From positions 9,611 to 73,610 of the forward strand of contig CAMNHV010000007.1 of assembly GCA_946539855.1 (NCBI GenBank): a stretch of DNA of 64,000 nucleotides, given 5' to 3'. A program made the translations under genes and the position numbers. The notes beneath the pieces were generated by a model. That model had not been told where the DNA came from. It searched no databases and saw nothing but the letters and a program-made list of their open reading frames with translations. The stretch is from CAG-791 sp002449595. GTDB lineage: Bacteria > Bacillota > Clostridia > Lachnospirales > Lachnospiraceae. This document shows positions 29,520 through 37,509 of the stretch, one piece after another. Every line of letters starts with the position of its first letter. Position 1 is the first letter of the stretch.

Positions 29520-29783
29520 ATGGTCAGCCGTAAAGTTACAATCAAGAACCCGACGGGGCTGCACCTACGGCCTGCCGGGATCCTATGCAAGACGGCGATG
29601 CAGTTTAAATCGCAGATCACGTTCCGGTTCGGGGACACGACGGCGAATGCCAAAAGCGTGCTCAGCGTGCTCGGGGCCTGCGTCAAGACGGGAGACGAGA
29701 TCGAATTCTTCGTGAGCGGAGAAGACGAGGAGGAAGCTCTTAACAGTCTGGTGGAGGCCATCGAAAGCGGCTTGGGCGAGTGA
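29520..29783 (+). CDS. ptsH: HPr phosphocarrier protein
   Basis: HPr relays phosphate from enzyme I to sugar-specific PTS components. In Firmicutes, its serine-phosphorylated form is the co-repressor for CcpA. The 87-residue protein has GLHLRPAG with catalytic His15, and AKSVLSVL with regulatory Ser46 exactly in place, so both functions are likely kept. The ATG at 29520 was chosen because it puts His at position 15; a longer frame to 29460 has no support. No ptsI gene is adjacent, and the gene stands alone between glmM and leuA with a terminator behind it. Confidence 0.93.
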   Translation: MVSRKVTIKNPTGLHLRPAGILCKTAMQFKSQITFRFGDTTANAKSVLSVLGACVKTGDEIEFFVSGEDEEEALNSLVEAIESGLGE

Positions 29784-29802
29784 ATTTTTTGCAGCAGCTG
29801 GC

Positions 29803-29832
29803 AGCCGGCCCCGACGGGCCGGCTGTTATTTT
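29803..29832 (+). terminator. Intrinsic terminator after HPr gene
   Basis: A perfect 9-bp stem AGCCGGCCC (29803-29811), loop CGAC and GGGCCGGCT (29816-29824) precede GTTATTTTG. Confidence 0.8.
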
Positions 29833-29848
29833 GTGAGGTGGGCATACT

Positions 29849-31552
29849 ATGATGAACTACAAGAAATACCGCAAGAACCCTGTCGTCAACTACCCCGAGC
29901 GGGAGTGGCCGAACCGGGAGATCGAGAAGGCGCCCGTCTGGTGCAGCGTGGACCTGCGCGACGGCAACCAGGCGCTGATCGACCCGATGGTCGTCACGGA
30001 GAAGATCGAGATGTTCGAGCTCCTGACCAGGATCGGCTTTAAGGAGATCGAGGTCGGATTCCCGGCGGCGAGCCAGATCGAGTACGATTTCCTGCGCCAG
30101 CTGGTCGACCGGCGGCTGATCCCGGACGACGTCTGGGTACAGGTCCTGTCGCAGTGCAGGGAAGAGCAGATCGAGAGAACGTTTGAGTCGATCGAGGGCT
30201 GCAGCCAGGCCATCGTCCACATCTATAACTCAACGTCGACGCTGCAAAGAGACGTCGTGTTCGGCATGGACCGCGAGGAGATCAAGGCGATCGCCGTGCA
30301 GGGCACGAAGTGGGTCAAGGAGCGCGCGAAGAACTTCCCGGGCAAGATCATGCTCGAGTATTCTCCGGAGAGCTTCACCGGCACCGAACTCGATTTCGCG
30401 CTGGATATCTGCAACGCGGTCATCGAGACCTGGGAGCCGACGAAGGACGCGCCGATGATCATCAATCTCCCGTCGACCGTGGAGATGAACACGCCGAACG
30501 TCTACGCGGACCAGATCGAGTGGATGAACAAGCGGCTGAACCGCCGCGACAGCCTGATCCTCAGCGTGCACCCGCACAACGACCGCGGCTGCGGCGTCGC
30601 AGCTTCCGAGCTGGCGCTGCTCGCCGGCGCGGACCGCGTCGAGGGAACACTGCTCGGCAACGGCGAGCGGACCGGCAACGTCGACGTCCTCACCATCGCT
30701 TACAACATGTTCTCGCAGGGCATCGACCCTGAGCTCGAGATCAGCAACATCAACGAGATCATCGAAGTCTACGAGCGCTGCTGCAAGATGCACGTCGACC
30801 CGAGGCATCCCTATGCCGGCAAGCTCGTGTTCACGGCGTTCTCCGGATCGCACCAGGATGCGATCAACAAGGGCGTCGCGGCGATGAAGAAGCGCAGGAG
30901 CGAGATCTGGCAGGTTCCTTACCTCCCGATCGATCCCTCCGACATCGGCCGCGTGTACGAGCCGATCGTGCGCATCAACTCGCAGTCCGGCAAGGGCGGC
31001 GTCGCCTTCATCATGGACACGTATTTCGGATTCCGCCTGCCGAAGGAGATGCACCGCGAGTTCGCGGACGTCATCCAGACGATCTCCGAGGCCCAGGGCG
31101 AGGTCTCTCCGGACCAGATCATGGACGCGTTCCGCGACGCTTACCTGAACAGGAAGGAGCCGCTCCATTTCCGCAAGCTGAGCGTGCAGGATCTGTCCGA
31201 CGAGACGGAGAGCAGCTTCGACACGAAGGTCACGGTCACGTACACGGACCACGGGGAGACCGGGACGCTCACCGGCGTCGGCAACGGCCCTCTGGACGCG
31301 CTGCGCAGGGGCCTGCGCGAGACGCTCGACCTGAACGTGAAGATCCTCGACTACACGGAGCACGCGCTGCAGTCCGGTTCGGACTCCCAGGCGGCGGCTT
31401 ACATCCACCTGCTGGATTCGGACACCGGCCGCGCGACGTACGGCGTCGGCGTGAGCTCCAACATCACGAGAGCCTCCATGCGGGCGGTCTTCTCCGCGAT
31501 CAACCGCCTCGGCCTCGGCGAGAAGAAGAACAGAGTTCCGGGGGATTTCTGA
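29849..31552 (+). CDS. leuA: 2-isopropylmalate synthase, long (LeuA2/LEU4-like) form
   Basis: This enzyme condenses acetyl-CoA with 2-ketoisovalerate, the first step of leucine synthesis. The 567-residue protein has the catalytic start VDLRDGNQALIDPM, the metal-binding HPHNDRGCGVA, and a C-terminal regulatory domain from about residue 430 for leucine feedback. The start KYRKNPVVNYPEREWPNREI marks the longer branch shared with actinobacteria and fungi. Two adjacent ATGs (29849, 29852) follow gaggtgggcatact. No leuBCD genes are near, and I see no T-box leader in the 65-bp gap. Confidence 0.94.
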   Translation: MMNYKKYRKNPVVNYPEREWPNREIEKAPVWCSVDLRDGNQALIDPMVVTEKIEMFELLTRIGFKEIEVGFPAASQIEYDFLRQLVDRRLIPDDVWVQVLSQCREEQIERTFESIEGCSQAIVHIYNSTSTLQRDVVFGMDREEIKAIAVQGTKWVKERAKNFPGKIMLEYSPESFTGTELDFALDICNAVIETWEPTKDAPMIINLPSTVEMNTPNVYADQIEWMNKRLNRRDSLILSVHPHNDRGCGVAASELALLAGADRVEGTLLGNGERTGNVDVLTIAYNMFSQGIDPELEISNINEIIEVYERCCKMHVDPRHPYAGKLVFTAFSGSHQDAINKGVAAMKKRRSEIWQVPYLPIDPSDIGRVYEPIVRINSQSGKGGVAFIMDTYFGFRLPKEMHREFADVIQTISEAQGEVSPDQIMDAFRDAYLNRKEPLHFRKLSVQDLSDETESSFDTKVTVTYTDHGETGTLTGVGNGPLDALRRGLRETLDLNVKILDYTEHALQSGSDSQAAAYIHLLDSDTGRATYGVGVSSNITRASMRAVFSAINRLGLGEKKNRVPGDF

Positions 31553-31555
31553 GAT

Positions 31556-31963
31556 ATGAACGATCTGGAGAGCTTTGTTGGTGAAATCACGGCGAGAAAC
31601 GCCTACATGAACTATTCCCATCTGGAGATGGGCCTCATCGAGAAGGACCACACGCAGGTCGTCGTCGACCTCGTGGACGAGCTGCTGAACCCGTACGGCA
31701 GCGTGCACGGCGGGCTCCTGTTCACGATGATGGACTGCTGCGCCGGCATGACGGCGAGGACGGACATGCGCAAGTATGTGACGCTCGACGGCTCGATCCA
31801 CTACCTGCGGGGCACGGTCGGCGGCGCGCGGCTCACGGCGGACGGCCGGGTCGTGAAGCGGGGCAGGACGACGGTCATCGTCGACGTGCGCATCACGGAC
31901 GAGGAAGAGAACCTTCTCGCGACCGGCACGGTGACGATGTTCTGCATCGGAGAAAAGGGTTAA
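31556..31963 (+). CDS. PaaI-like hotdog thioesterase
   Basis: This 135-residue single hotdog-fold protein is of the PaaI/YdiI type and would hydrolyse an acyl-CoA thioester. The family signature NPYGSVHGGLLFTMMDCCAGMTA carries the usual acidic residue on the central helix. Its start is three bases after the leuA stop, so the two are surely co-transcribed. A house-cleaning role on branched or unused CoA esters is possible, but the substrate is unknown. Confidence 0.85.
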   Translation: MNDLESFVGEITARNAYMNYSHLEMGLIEKDHTQVVVDLVDELLNPYGSVHGGLLFTMMDCCAGMTARTDMRKYVTLDGSIHYLRGTVGGARLTADGRVVKRGRTTVIVDVRITDEEENLLATGTVTMFCIGEKG

Positions 31964-32002
31964 TCAAAGAAACAAATAGATCTATAACGGAAGGAATGAC
32001 GT

Positions 32003-33433
32003 ATGGCTGACAAAAAACTGGTTGCGGAAATCACCTCGCGCGACGAGGATTTCACACAATGGTATACGGACGTCTGCATCAAAGCTGAGCTGATCGCCTA
32101 CTCCTATATCAAGGGATTCATGGTGATCAAGCCCGCGGGCTACGCCATCTGGGAGGCGATCCAGCAGCATCTGGACGCCCGCTTCAAGGCGACCGGCGTG
32201 CAGAACGTGTACATGCCGATGCTGATCCCGGAGAGCCTGCTCCGCAAAGAGGGCGAACTCGTCAACGGATTCGCGCCGGAAGTCGCATGGGTGACGGAGG
32301 GCGGCAGCGAGAAACTGACCGAGCGCCTCTGCGTGCGGCCCACGTCGGAGACGCTTTTCTCCGATTTCTATAAAGATGACGTCCACTCCTACCGCGACCT
32401 GCCGAAGCTGTACAACCAGTGGTGCAGCGTCGTCCGCTGGGAGAAGGAGACCCGTCCGTTCCTGCGCTCCAGGGAATTCCTGTGGCAGGAAGGACACACG
32501 ATCCACGCGACGAAGGAAGAGGCCGAGGACCGCACGCAGATGATGCTCGACGTCTACGCCGACTTCCTCGCGGAGGACATGGCGATCCCGACCATCAAGG
32601 GACGCAAGACGGACAAGGAGAAGTTCGCCGGCGCGGAGGCGACCTACACCATCGAGGCGCTGATGCACGACGGGCGCGCGCTGCAGAGCGGCACGAGCCA
32701 CTTCTTCGGCCAGAAGTTCGCCGAGGCGTACGACATCACCTTTACGGACAAGGACAACAAGCTGAAATACGTCTGGCAGACTTCCTGGGGCATGACGACG
32801 CGCGTCATCGGCGCGATGATCATGGTCCACGGCGACAACTCCGGACTCGTGATCCCGCCGAAGATCGCTCCGGTGCAGGTCATGGTGATCCCGATCCAGC
32901 AGCGCAAGGAAGGCGTCCTGGAGAAGGCCCGCGAGCTGAAGGAGATGCTGCGCGAGTTCCGCGTCCAGATCGACGAGACGGACAAGAGCCCGGGATTCAA
33001 GTTCGCGGAGCAGGAGATGCGCGGCATTCCGCTGCGCGTCGAGATCGGCCCGCGAGACATCGAGAACGGCGTCTGCATGATCGCCCGCAGAGATACCGGC
33101 GAGAAGATCCAGTGCGCGATCAGCGAGCTGACTCAGACCGTCCGCGAGCTTCTGCCCAGGATCCAGACAGAGATGTATGAGCGCGCGAAAGCGCACCTCG
33201 AGGAGCACACGTACACTGCGGCCACCACGGAGGAATTCGAGAAGACCTTCGCGGAGAAGACCGGATTCGTCCGGGCGATGTGGTGCGGCGACCGCGCTTG
33301 CGAAGAGAAGATCAAGGAACTGTACGGCGTCACGAGCCGCTGCATCCCTTACGAGCAGGAGAAGGTCGGCGAGACCTGCATCTGCTGCGGGAAGCCGGCG
33401 ACGAAGATGGTCTACTGGGGGAAAGCGTACTGA
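32003..33433 (+). CDS. proS: Prolyl-tRNA synthetase, archaeal/eukaryal-type
   Basis: ProRS charges tRNA-Pro. The 476-residue protein lacks the bacterial editing insertion and follows the short archaeal/eukaryal-type layout. Class II motif 2 (WCSVVRWEKETRPFLRSREFLWQEGHTIHA) and motif 3 (GMTTRVIGAMIMVHGDNSG) are clear, followed by an anticodon-binding domain. A C-terminal zinc-binding-like domain has CGDRACEEKI and CICCGKP. This type is common in Clostridia. The RBS ggaaggaatgacgt precedes the ATG. cca follows with no gap. Confidence 0.96.
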   Translation: MADKKLVAEITSRDEDFTQWYTDVCIKAELIAYSYIKGFMVIKPAGYAIWEAIQQHLDARFKATGVQNVYMPMLIPESLLRKEGELVNGFAPEVAWVTEGGSEKLTERLCVRPTSETLFSDFYKDDVHSYRDLPKLYNQWCSVVRWEKETRPFLRSREFLWQEGHTIHATKEEAEDRTQMMLDVYADFLAEDMAIPTIKGRKTDKEKFAGAEATYTIEALMHDGRALQSGTSHFFGQKFAEAYDITFTDKDNKLKYVWQTSWGMTTRVIGAMIMVHGDNSGLVIPPKIAPVQVMVIPIQQRKEGVLEKARELKEMLREFRVQIDETDKSPGFKFAEQEMRGIPLRVEIGPRDIENGVCMIARRDTGEKIQCAISELTQTVRELLPRIQTEMYERAKAHLEEHTYTAATTEEFEKTFAEKTGFVRAMWCGDRACEEKIKELYGVTSRCIPYEQEKVGETCICCGKPATKMVYWGKAY

Positions 33434-34780
33434 TTGGACAGGATCATTCTTCCCGAAAAAGTGAACAGGATCATCCGGAGGCTCACGGACGCGGGCTTTG
33501 AGGCCTGCGCCGTCGGCGGGTGCGTCCGGGACAGCCTTCTCGGCAGGAAGCCGCAGGACTGGGACATCACGACGTCAGCGGCGCCCGAGGAGGTGAAAAG
33601 CGTTTTCCCGCACACCGTGGATACCGGCATCAAGCACGGCACGGTGACGGTGCTCGAGGGGATCGGAGAAGACCGGGAGGCTTTCGAGGTCACGACGTAC
33701 CGGATCGACGGGGAGTACGATGACGCGCGCCATCCCAGGGAGGTGACGTTCACGCCGGACCTGAAGGAGGACCTGCGGCGCCGCGACTTCACGATCAACG
33801 CGATGGCGTACAGTGAGGAGACGGGGCTCATCGACCTGTTCGGCGGGAAGGAAGACCTCGAGCGGAAGCTGATCCGCGCGGTCGGCGTCCCGGAAGAGCG
33901 CTTCGGGGAGGACGCGCTCCGCATCATGCGGGCGGTCCGGTTCGCGGCGCAGCTCGGGTATGAAGTGGAAGACAATACGGCGGCGGCCGCCGCGGCGCTC
34001 GCGCCGAATCTCGCGAAGATCAGCTGCGAGCGGATCATGGTGGAACTGACGAAGCTGCTCGTTTCACCGCACCCGGATGAGCTGCGGCGCATGTCGGAGC
34101 TCGGGATCACGGCGGTGTTCCTGCCGGAATTCGACCGCTGCATGGAGACGCCGCAGAACAACCCGCACCACTGCTATAACGTTGGGGAGCATATCCTGCA
34201 CAGCCTGACGGCAGTGCGGCCGGACCCGGTGCTCCGGTTCGCGATGCTGTTCCACGACATCGGGAAGCCGCAGTGCCATACGACCGACGAGGAAGGGATC
34301 GACCACTTCCACGGACACGCGGAAGTCAGCGCAAAGCTCGCGGACCAGATCCTGCGAAGGCTGAAGTCGGACAACGCGACGCGCCGGGAAGTTGTGGCTC
34401 TGGTCGCAGCCCACGGGGCGGACCTCGGAGAGACGGAGGCGGAGCTCAGAAAGAGCATCGCGCAGATCGGCCCGGACCGCTTTCCGCTGCTGCTGGAAGT
34501 CAAGGCGGCGGACGCGGCAGCCCAGAGCGATCACCGCAGGGAAGAGAAGGAAGCCACGCTCGCGCGCTGGCGCGCCATGTACGAAGAGATCCTGGCGCGG
34601 GGCGACTGCCTCAGCCTGAAAGATCTCGCGGTCAAGGGCGACGACCTGGTTGCGGCGGGGGTGCCTGCCGGGAGGAAGATCGGGGAGATCCTCGGCCGCA
34701 TGCTGCAGGACGTGCTGGAGACGCCGGAACACAACCGGAAGGAGCTGCTGCTTGCGCGGCACGTCCCGAAAAAGCCCTGA
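33434..34780 (+). CDS. cca: CCA tRNA nucleotidyltransferase with HD domain
   Basis: This enzyme adds or repairs the 3' CCA end of tRNAs. Class II motifs are present: VGGCVRDSLLGR, DWDITTSA with the catalytic Asp pair, RRRDFTINAMAY, and the RRFGEDALRIMRA-type segment ERFGEDALRIMRAVRF. From about residue 245 comes an HD phosphohydrolase domain (HCYNVGEHILHSL, MLFHDIGKP, HFHGHAEVSA), as in the longer Firmicutes and proteobacterial forms. The TTG start directly abuts the proS stop, so proS and cca are coupled. Length is 448 residues. Confidence 0.94.
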   Translation: MDRIILPEKVNRIIRRLTDAGFEACAVGGCVRDSLLGRKPQDWDITTSAAPEEVKSVFPHTVDTGIKHGTVTVLEGIGEDREAFEVTTYRIDGEYDDARHPREVTFTPDLKEDLRRRDFTINAMAYSEETGLIDLFGGKEDLERKLIRAVGVPEERFGEDALRIMRAVRFAAQLGYEVEDNTAAAAAALAPNLAKISCERIMVELTKLLVSPHPDELRRMSELGITAVFLPEFDRCMETPQNNPHHCYNVGEHILHSLTAVRPDPVLRFAMLFHDIGKPQCHTTDEEGIDHFHGHAEVSAKLADQILRRLKSDNATRREVVALVAAHGADLGETEAELRKSIAQIGPDRFPLLLEVKAADAAAQSDHRREEKEATLARWRAMYEEILARGDCLSLKDLAVKGDDLVAAGVPAGRKIGEILGRMLQDVLETPEHNRKELLLARHVPKKP

Positions 34781-34805
34781 AACACGGTTTTCTGCGGCAT
34801 TTTCC

Positions 34806-34834
34806 TTGACAAAAACAGGGATAGTGTCTATAAA
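34806..34834 (+). promoter_or_regulatory. Strong sigma-A promoter for the HU gene
   Basis: Consensus TTGACA (34806-34811) and TATAAA (34829-34834) are separated by 17 bp. This is the closest match to consensus in the window and suits an abundant nucleoid protein. Confidence 0.85.
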
Positions 34835-34895
34835 TAGTATAGATATTCAGAGGCAGGAATGCCTCGGACTTAACAAGCACAGGAGGATTTAAGAA

Positions 34896-35168
34896 ATGAA
34901 TAAGACTGAGATCGTAGCAGCTGTCGCTGAAGAGGCTGGAATCTCCAAGAAGGATGCCGAGAAGGCTCTGAAGGCTTTCACGGATGCAGTTACCGCAGAA
35001 CTGAAGAAGGGCGGAAAGGTCCAGCTCGTTGGCTTCGGTACTTTCGAAGTTTCTGAGAGAGCAGCAAGAGAAGGCAGAAACCCTCAGACCGGCGCTGTTA
35101 TGAAGATCAAGGCTTCCAAGGCTCCGAAGTTCAAGGCCGGCAAGGCTCTGAAGGACGCTGTGAACTGA
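34896..35168 (+). CDS. hup: HU-type nucleoid DNA-binding protein
   Basis: HU binds and bends DNA non-specifically and organises the nucleoid. The 90-residue protein begins MNKTEIVAAVAEEAGISKKDAEKAL. It contains the flexible arm signature GFGTFEVSERAAREGRNPQTG and ends in a basic helix. The RBS is a perfect aggagg. Codon choice is softer (many GCT and GTT codons) than in flanking genes, as expected for very high expression. A strong promoter and a terminator isolate it as a single-gene unit. Confidence 0.97.
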   Translation: MNKTEIVAAVAEEAGISKKDAEKALKAFTDAVTAELKKGGKVQLVGFGTFEVSERAAREGRNPQTGAVMKIKASKAPKFKAGKALKDAVN

Positions 35169-35202
35169 TATTCACTTCGGATTCATACATGAACGGACAG
35201 AT

Positions 35203-35230
35203 GGGGAGCAGCAATGCTCCCCGTTGTTGT
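35203..35230 (+). terminator. Intrinsic terminator after HU gene
   Basis: GGGGAGC (35203-35209), loop AGCAAT and GCTCCCC (35216-35222) are followed by GTTGTTGT. The compact stem ends just before the rqcP leader. Confidence 0.7.
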
Positions 35231-35250
35231 AAGGAACGGATGACCGGCTG

Positions 35251-35490
35251 ATGAGACTGGACAAGTATCTGAAAGTATCGAGACTGATCAAGCGAAGAAC
35301 GGTGGCCAATGAGGCGTGCGACAGCGGACGCGTCACGGTGAACGGCAAGGTCGCGCGCGCGTCGTACGATGTGAAGCAGGGAGACGTGATCGAGATCACG
35401 TTCGGCAACCGCTCCGTCAAGGCGGAAGTGCTGGCCGTCGAGGAGACGGTCCGCAAGGAGCAGGCGGCGGAGCTGTTCAGATACCTTTGA
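35251..35490 (+). CDS. rqcP: RqcP-like S4-domain RNA-binding protein
   Basis: This 79-residue protein is essentially one S4 domain (RLDKYLKVSRLIKRRTVANEACDSGRV and VNGKVARASYDVKQGD). It matches RqcP/YabO, which binds 50S-peptidyl-tRNA complexes with RqcH and supports alanine tailing in ribosome-associated quality control. The order HU, rqcP, divIC resembles the Bacillus hup/yabO-yabQ-divIC region. The heat-shock homologue Hsp15 is an alternative name for the same fold, but size and context favour RqcP. Confidence 0.88.
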   Translation: MRLDKYLKVSRLIKRRTVANEACDSGRVTVNGKVARASYDVKQGDVIEITFGNRSVKAEVLAVEETVRKEQAAELFRYL

Positions 35491-35516
35491 CCGGAGAATT
35501 CTTACGGAGCGAGCCA

Positions 35517-35828
35517 GTGAACAAAAGAACCGCATTCAGGAAAAAGAGACAGAACCGATTCAGCATGTTCCTCGCGATCCTCGTCGTGGCGATCCTCCTG
35601 ATCGTCGTGTCGATCGGGAGCCTCAGGCTGACGGGAGATCTGGAGTCGAAGGAGAAGCGCAAAGCGGAACTGGAGGCCCAGATCGAGGCGGAACAGGAGC
35701 GCGCGGAGCAGCTGGAAGAGTATGAGAAGTACGTCCAGACAGACCAGTTCAAGGAAAAGATGGCGCGCGAGAAGCTCGGAATGGTGAAAGATGGAGAGAT
35801 CGTCTTTGAAAATGAGGACAGCCGCTGA
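35517..35828 (+). CDS. divIC: DivIC/FtsL-like septum formation initiator protein
   Basis: This 103-residue bitopic protein has a basic cytoplasmic N-terminus (NKRTAFRKKRQNRF), one transmembrane helix (MFLAILVVAILLIVVSIGSL) and an extracellular coiled coil (KEKRKAELEAQIEAEQERAEQLEEYEKYVQT). It ends with the REKLGMVKDGEIVFE motif typical of the FtsB/DivIC family. It would act in the divisome with FtsL and DivIB. The GTG at 35517 follows ggagcgagcca. An upstream extension would overlap rqcP and is unlikely. Confidence 0.88.
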   Translation: MNKRTAFRKKRQNRFSMFLAILVVAILLIVVSIGSLRLTGDLESKEKRKAELEAQIEAEQERAEQLEEYEKYVQTDQFKEKMAREKLGMVKDGEIVFENEDSR

Positions 35829-35849
35829 GAAGCTGTCCTCTTTCTTTTT
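35814..35849 (+). terminator. Intrinsic terminator overlapping the divIC stop codon
   Basis: GAGGACAGC (35814-35822) pairs perfectly with GCTGTCCTC (35832-35840), followed by TTTCTTTTT (35841-35849). The divIC stop (35826-35828) lies in the loop. Terminating ribosomes would cover the hairpin, so termination may depend on translation. Confidence 0.75.
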
Positions 35850-35862
35850 GAGCAGGAAAGAA

Positions 35863-37476
35863 GTGCGCGCAGACCATGCCTGCGTGCATCGCGATGAAGA
35901 TAAGATAGGGCTGGCCGGCCCCGGAGACCATATCGTCGCCGCGGTGTCGGGCGGCGCGGACTCCGTCTGCATGCTCCTTCTGCTGGACAGGATCCGGAGT
36001 GAGGTCGGCTTTTCCCTGCGCGCGGTTCACGTGCATCACGGGATCCGCGGGGAGAGCGCGGACGAGGACGCGCGCTTCGTCTTGCAGCTGTGCGAGCGCC
36101 TCGGGGTTCGCTGCGACGTGATCCATGTGGATGTACCGGCAATCGCGAAAGAGCGTGGAACGGGCATCGAGGAGACAGCTCGCGAGGAGCGTTACCGGGC
36201 GCTGCGGGAGGCCTGCCGCGCGTGGGAGCGGGAAGAGGCTGGCGCGCAATCGGATTCAGATGCGCAGGTGAGTGTCGCGGCGCAGGCGGATGCAGGCGTG
36301 CAGGCGGGCGAAGGAGCACAGACGGACGAAGGCGCGGAGCAGGGTTCAGGCGCGCAAGTGGGCAGGTTTTGTATCGCCGTCGCTCACCATATGGAGGACC
36401 AGGCCGAGACGGTGCTGTTCCGCATGGCGCGGGGCAGCGGACTCACGGGAGTGGCGGGCATGCGCCCGGCCGCCCCGCTTCCCGGCGATCCGGCGATCCT
36501 TGTGATCCGGCCGTTGCTGCAGTTCACGCGCGACGAGATCGAGGAGATCGTGACGGAGGCCGGCACCGGCTGGCGGGAGGACGAGTCCAACAGCGACGTG
36601 TCATACGCGCGGAACCGCATTCGCAGCGGGATCCTGCCGGAACTCGCGCAGATCAACGAGGCGGCAGTCAGGCATATCTGCGCGCTGGCGGAGGAGTCCG
36701 CACAGGCCGTGGAATACCTGCGTTCCGAGACGGACGCCGCGCTTGCGAGATGCACCGCCGGAGAGAGCGGTGCCGACTCACTGGTAATAGATGTAAAAAC
36801 GCTGCTGCAGGAGCACCCGCTCATCGCGGACCGCGTCCTCATGGAAGCCCTCGCCCGCGCGGCGGGGCGGCGCAGGGACCTCACCCGCGAGCACGTGGAG
36901 GCGCTCCGGGACCTGTGCGCGAAGAACGGCACGGCGGAGGGCGACTTCCCCGGCGGCGTGCACGCCCTCGTCAGCGGCGGGCTGCTCATGTTTTCAAGGA
37001 AGCAGGCGGCTGCCCGTACGAGCGCACTGAACGGGGCTTCGCAGCCTGCCGCAGCCGACCTGCACACCGAGGCGCTGCTCGCGGTCGCGCGGGCGAGGAT
37101 CGGCGTCACGCTTCCGCTCGATGCGGCGGACTACCAGATGGAGGTCTTTCCGTACGCCGGAACGGGGGACGACGCGCCTTCGGACACATATACGAAATGG
37201 CTCGATTATGATAAAATACAGGAGTTTCCCGCACTCAGGACGCGCCGCGCAGGGGACCGGATCGGGCTCAGCGCGGACGGGACGCAGAAGAAGCTGTCCA
37301 GGTGCCTGATCGACGCCGGCATTCCGGAGCCGCTCAGGGACAGGATCGTGTTTCCGTGCGTCGGAGGCGACGTCCTCTGGATCCCCGGATACCGGATCCA
37401 CGCGGCTTACAAGGTGTCGGGAAAGACGAAAAGGATCCTTTGCATCACGCTGAAGGAGTCACATACAGAATGCTGA
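35863..37476 (+). CDS. tilS: tRNA(Ile)-lysidine synthase TilS with a low-complexity insert
   Basis: TilS converts C34 to lysidine in the AUA-reading tRNA-Ile and is essential. The PP-loop SGGADS is at residues 29-34 and HVHHGIRGESADEDARF follows. A conserved AHHMEDQAETVLFRMARGSG and a C-terminal TilS domain (RRAGDRIGLSADGTQKKLSRCLIDAGIP) complete it. Residues about 124-166 form a repetitive Ala/Gln/Gly/Asp-rich insert, absent from the usual fold, placed between two core strands. The GTG at 35863 (aggaaagaa before it) gives a normal-length N-terminus. In-frame ATGs at 35791 and 35812 lie in divIC and before the terminator and are less likely. Length is 537 residues. Confidence 0.88.
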   Translation: MRADHACVHRDEDKIGLAGPGDHIVAAVSGGADSVCMLLLLDRIRSEVGFSLRAVHVHHGIRGESADEDARFVLQLCERLGVRCDVIHVDVPAIAKERGTGIEETAREERYRALREACRAWEREEAGAQSDSDAQVSVAAQADAGVQAGEGAQTDEGAEQGSGAQVGRFCIAVAHHMEDQAETVLFRMARGSGLTGVAGMRPAAPLPGDPAILVIRPLLQFTRDEIEEIVTEAGTGWREDESNSDVSYARNRIRSGILPELAQINEAAVRHICALAEESAQAVEYLRSETDAALARCTAGESGADSLVIDVKTLLQEHPLIADRVLMEALARAAGRRRDLTREHVEALRDLCAKNGTAEGDFPGGVHALVSGGLLMFSRKQAAARTSALNGASQPAAADLHTEALLAVARARIGVTLPLDAADYQMEVFPYAGTGDDAPSDTYTKWLDYDKIQEFPALRTRRAGDRIGLSADGTQKKLSRCLIDAGIPEPLRDRIVFPCVGGDVLWIPGYRIHAAYKVSGKTKRILCITLKESHTEC

Positions 37477-37495
37477 AAGAGTCATATACAGAATC
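37450..37495 (+). repeat. 23-bp tandem duplication across the tilS stop
   Basis: Two 23-bp units, 37450-37472 and 37473-37495, differ at three positions. Both read CTGAA(G/A)GAGTCA(C/T)ATACAG. The first encodes the last residues of TilS, and the second lies between the genes just before the hpt ribosome binding site. Confidence 0.7.
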
Positions 37496-37509
37496 AGGGA
37501 GAGAGTCGT

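Noticed and set aside
29784..29848. T-box or other amino-acid riboswitch before leuA, proS or metG
   Set aside because: The gaps are too short and none has the T-box sequence or a specifier hairpin; only a plain terminator precedes leuA.
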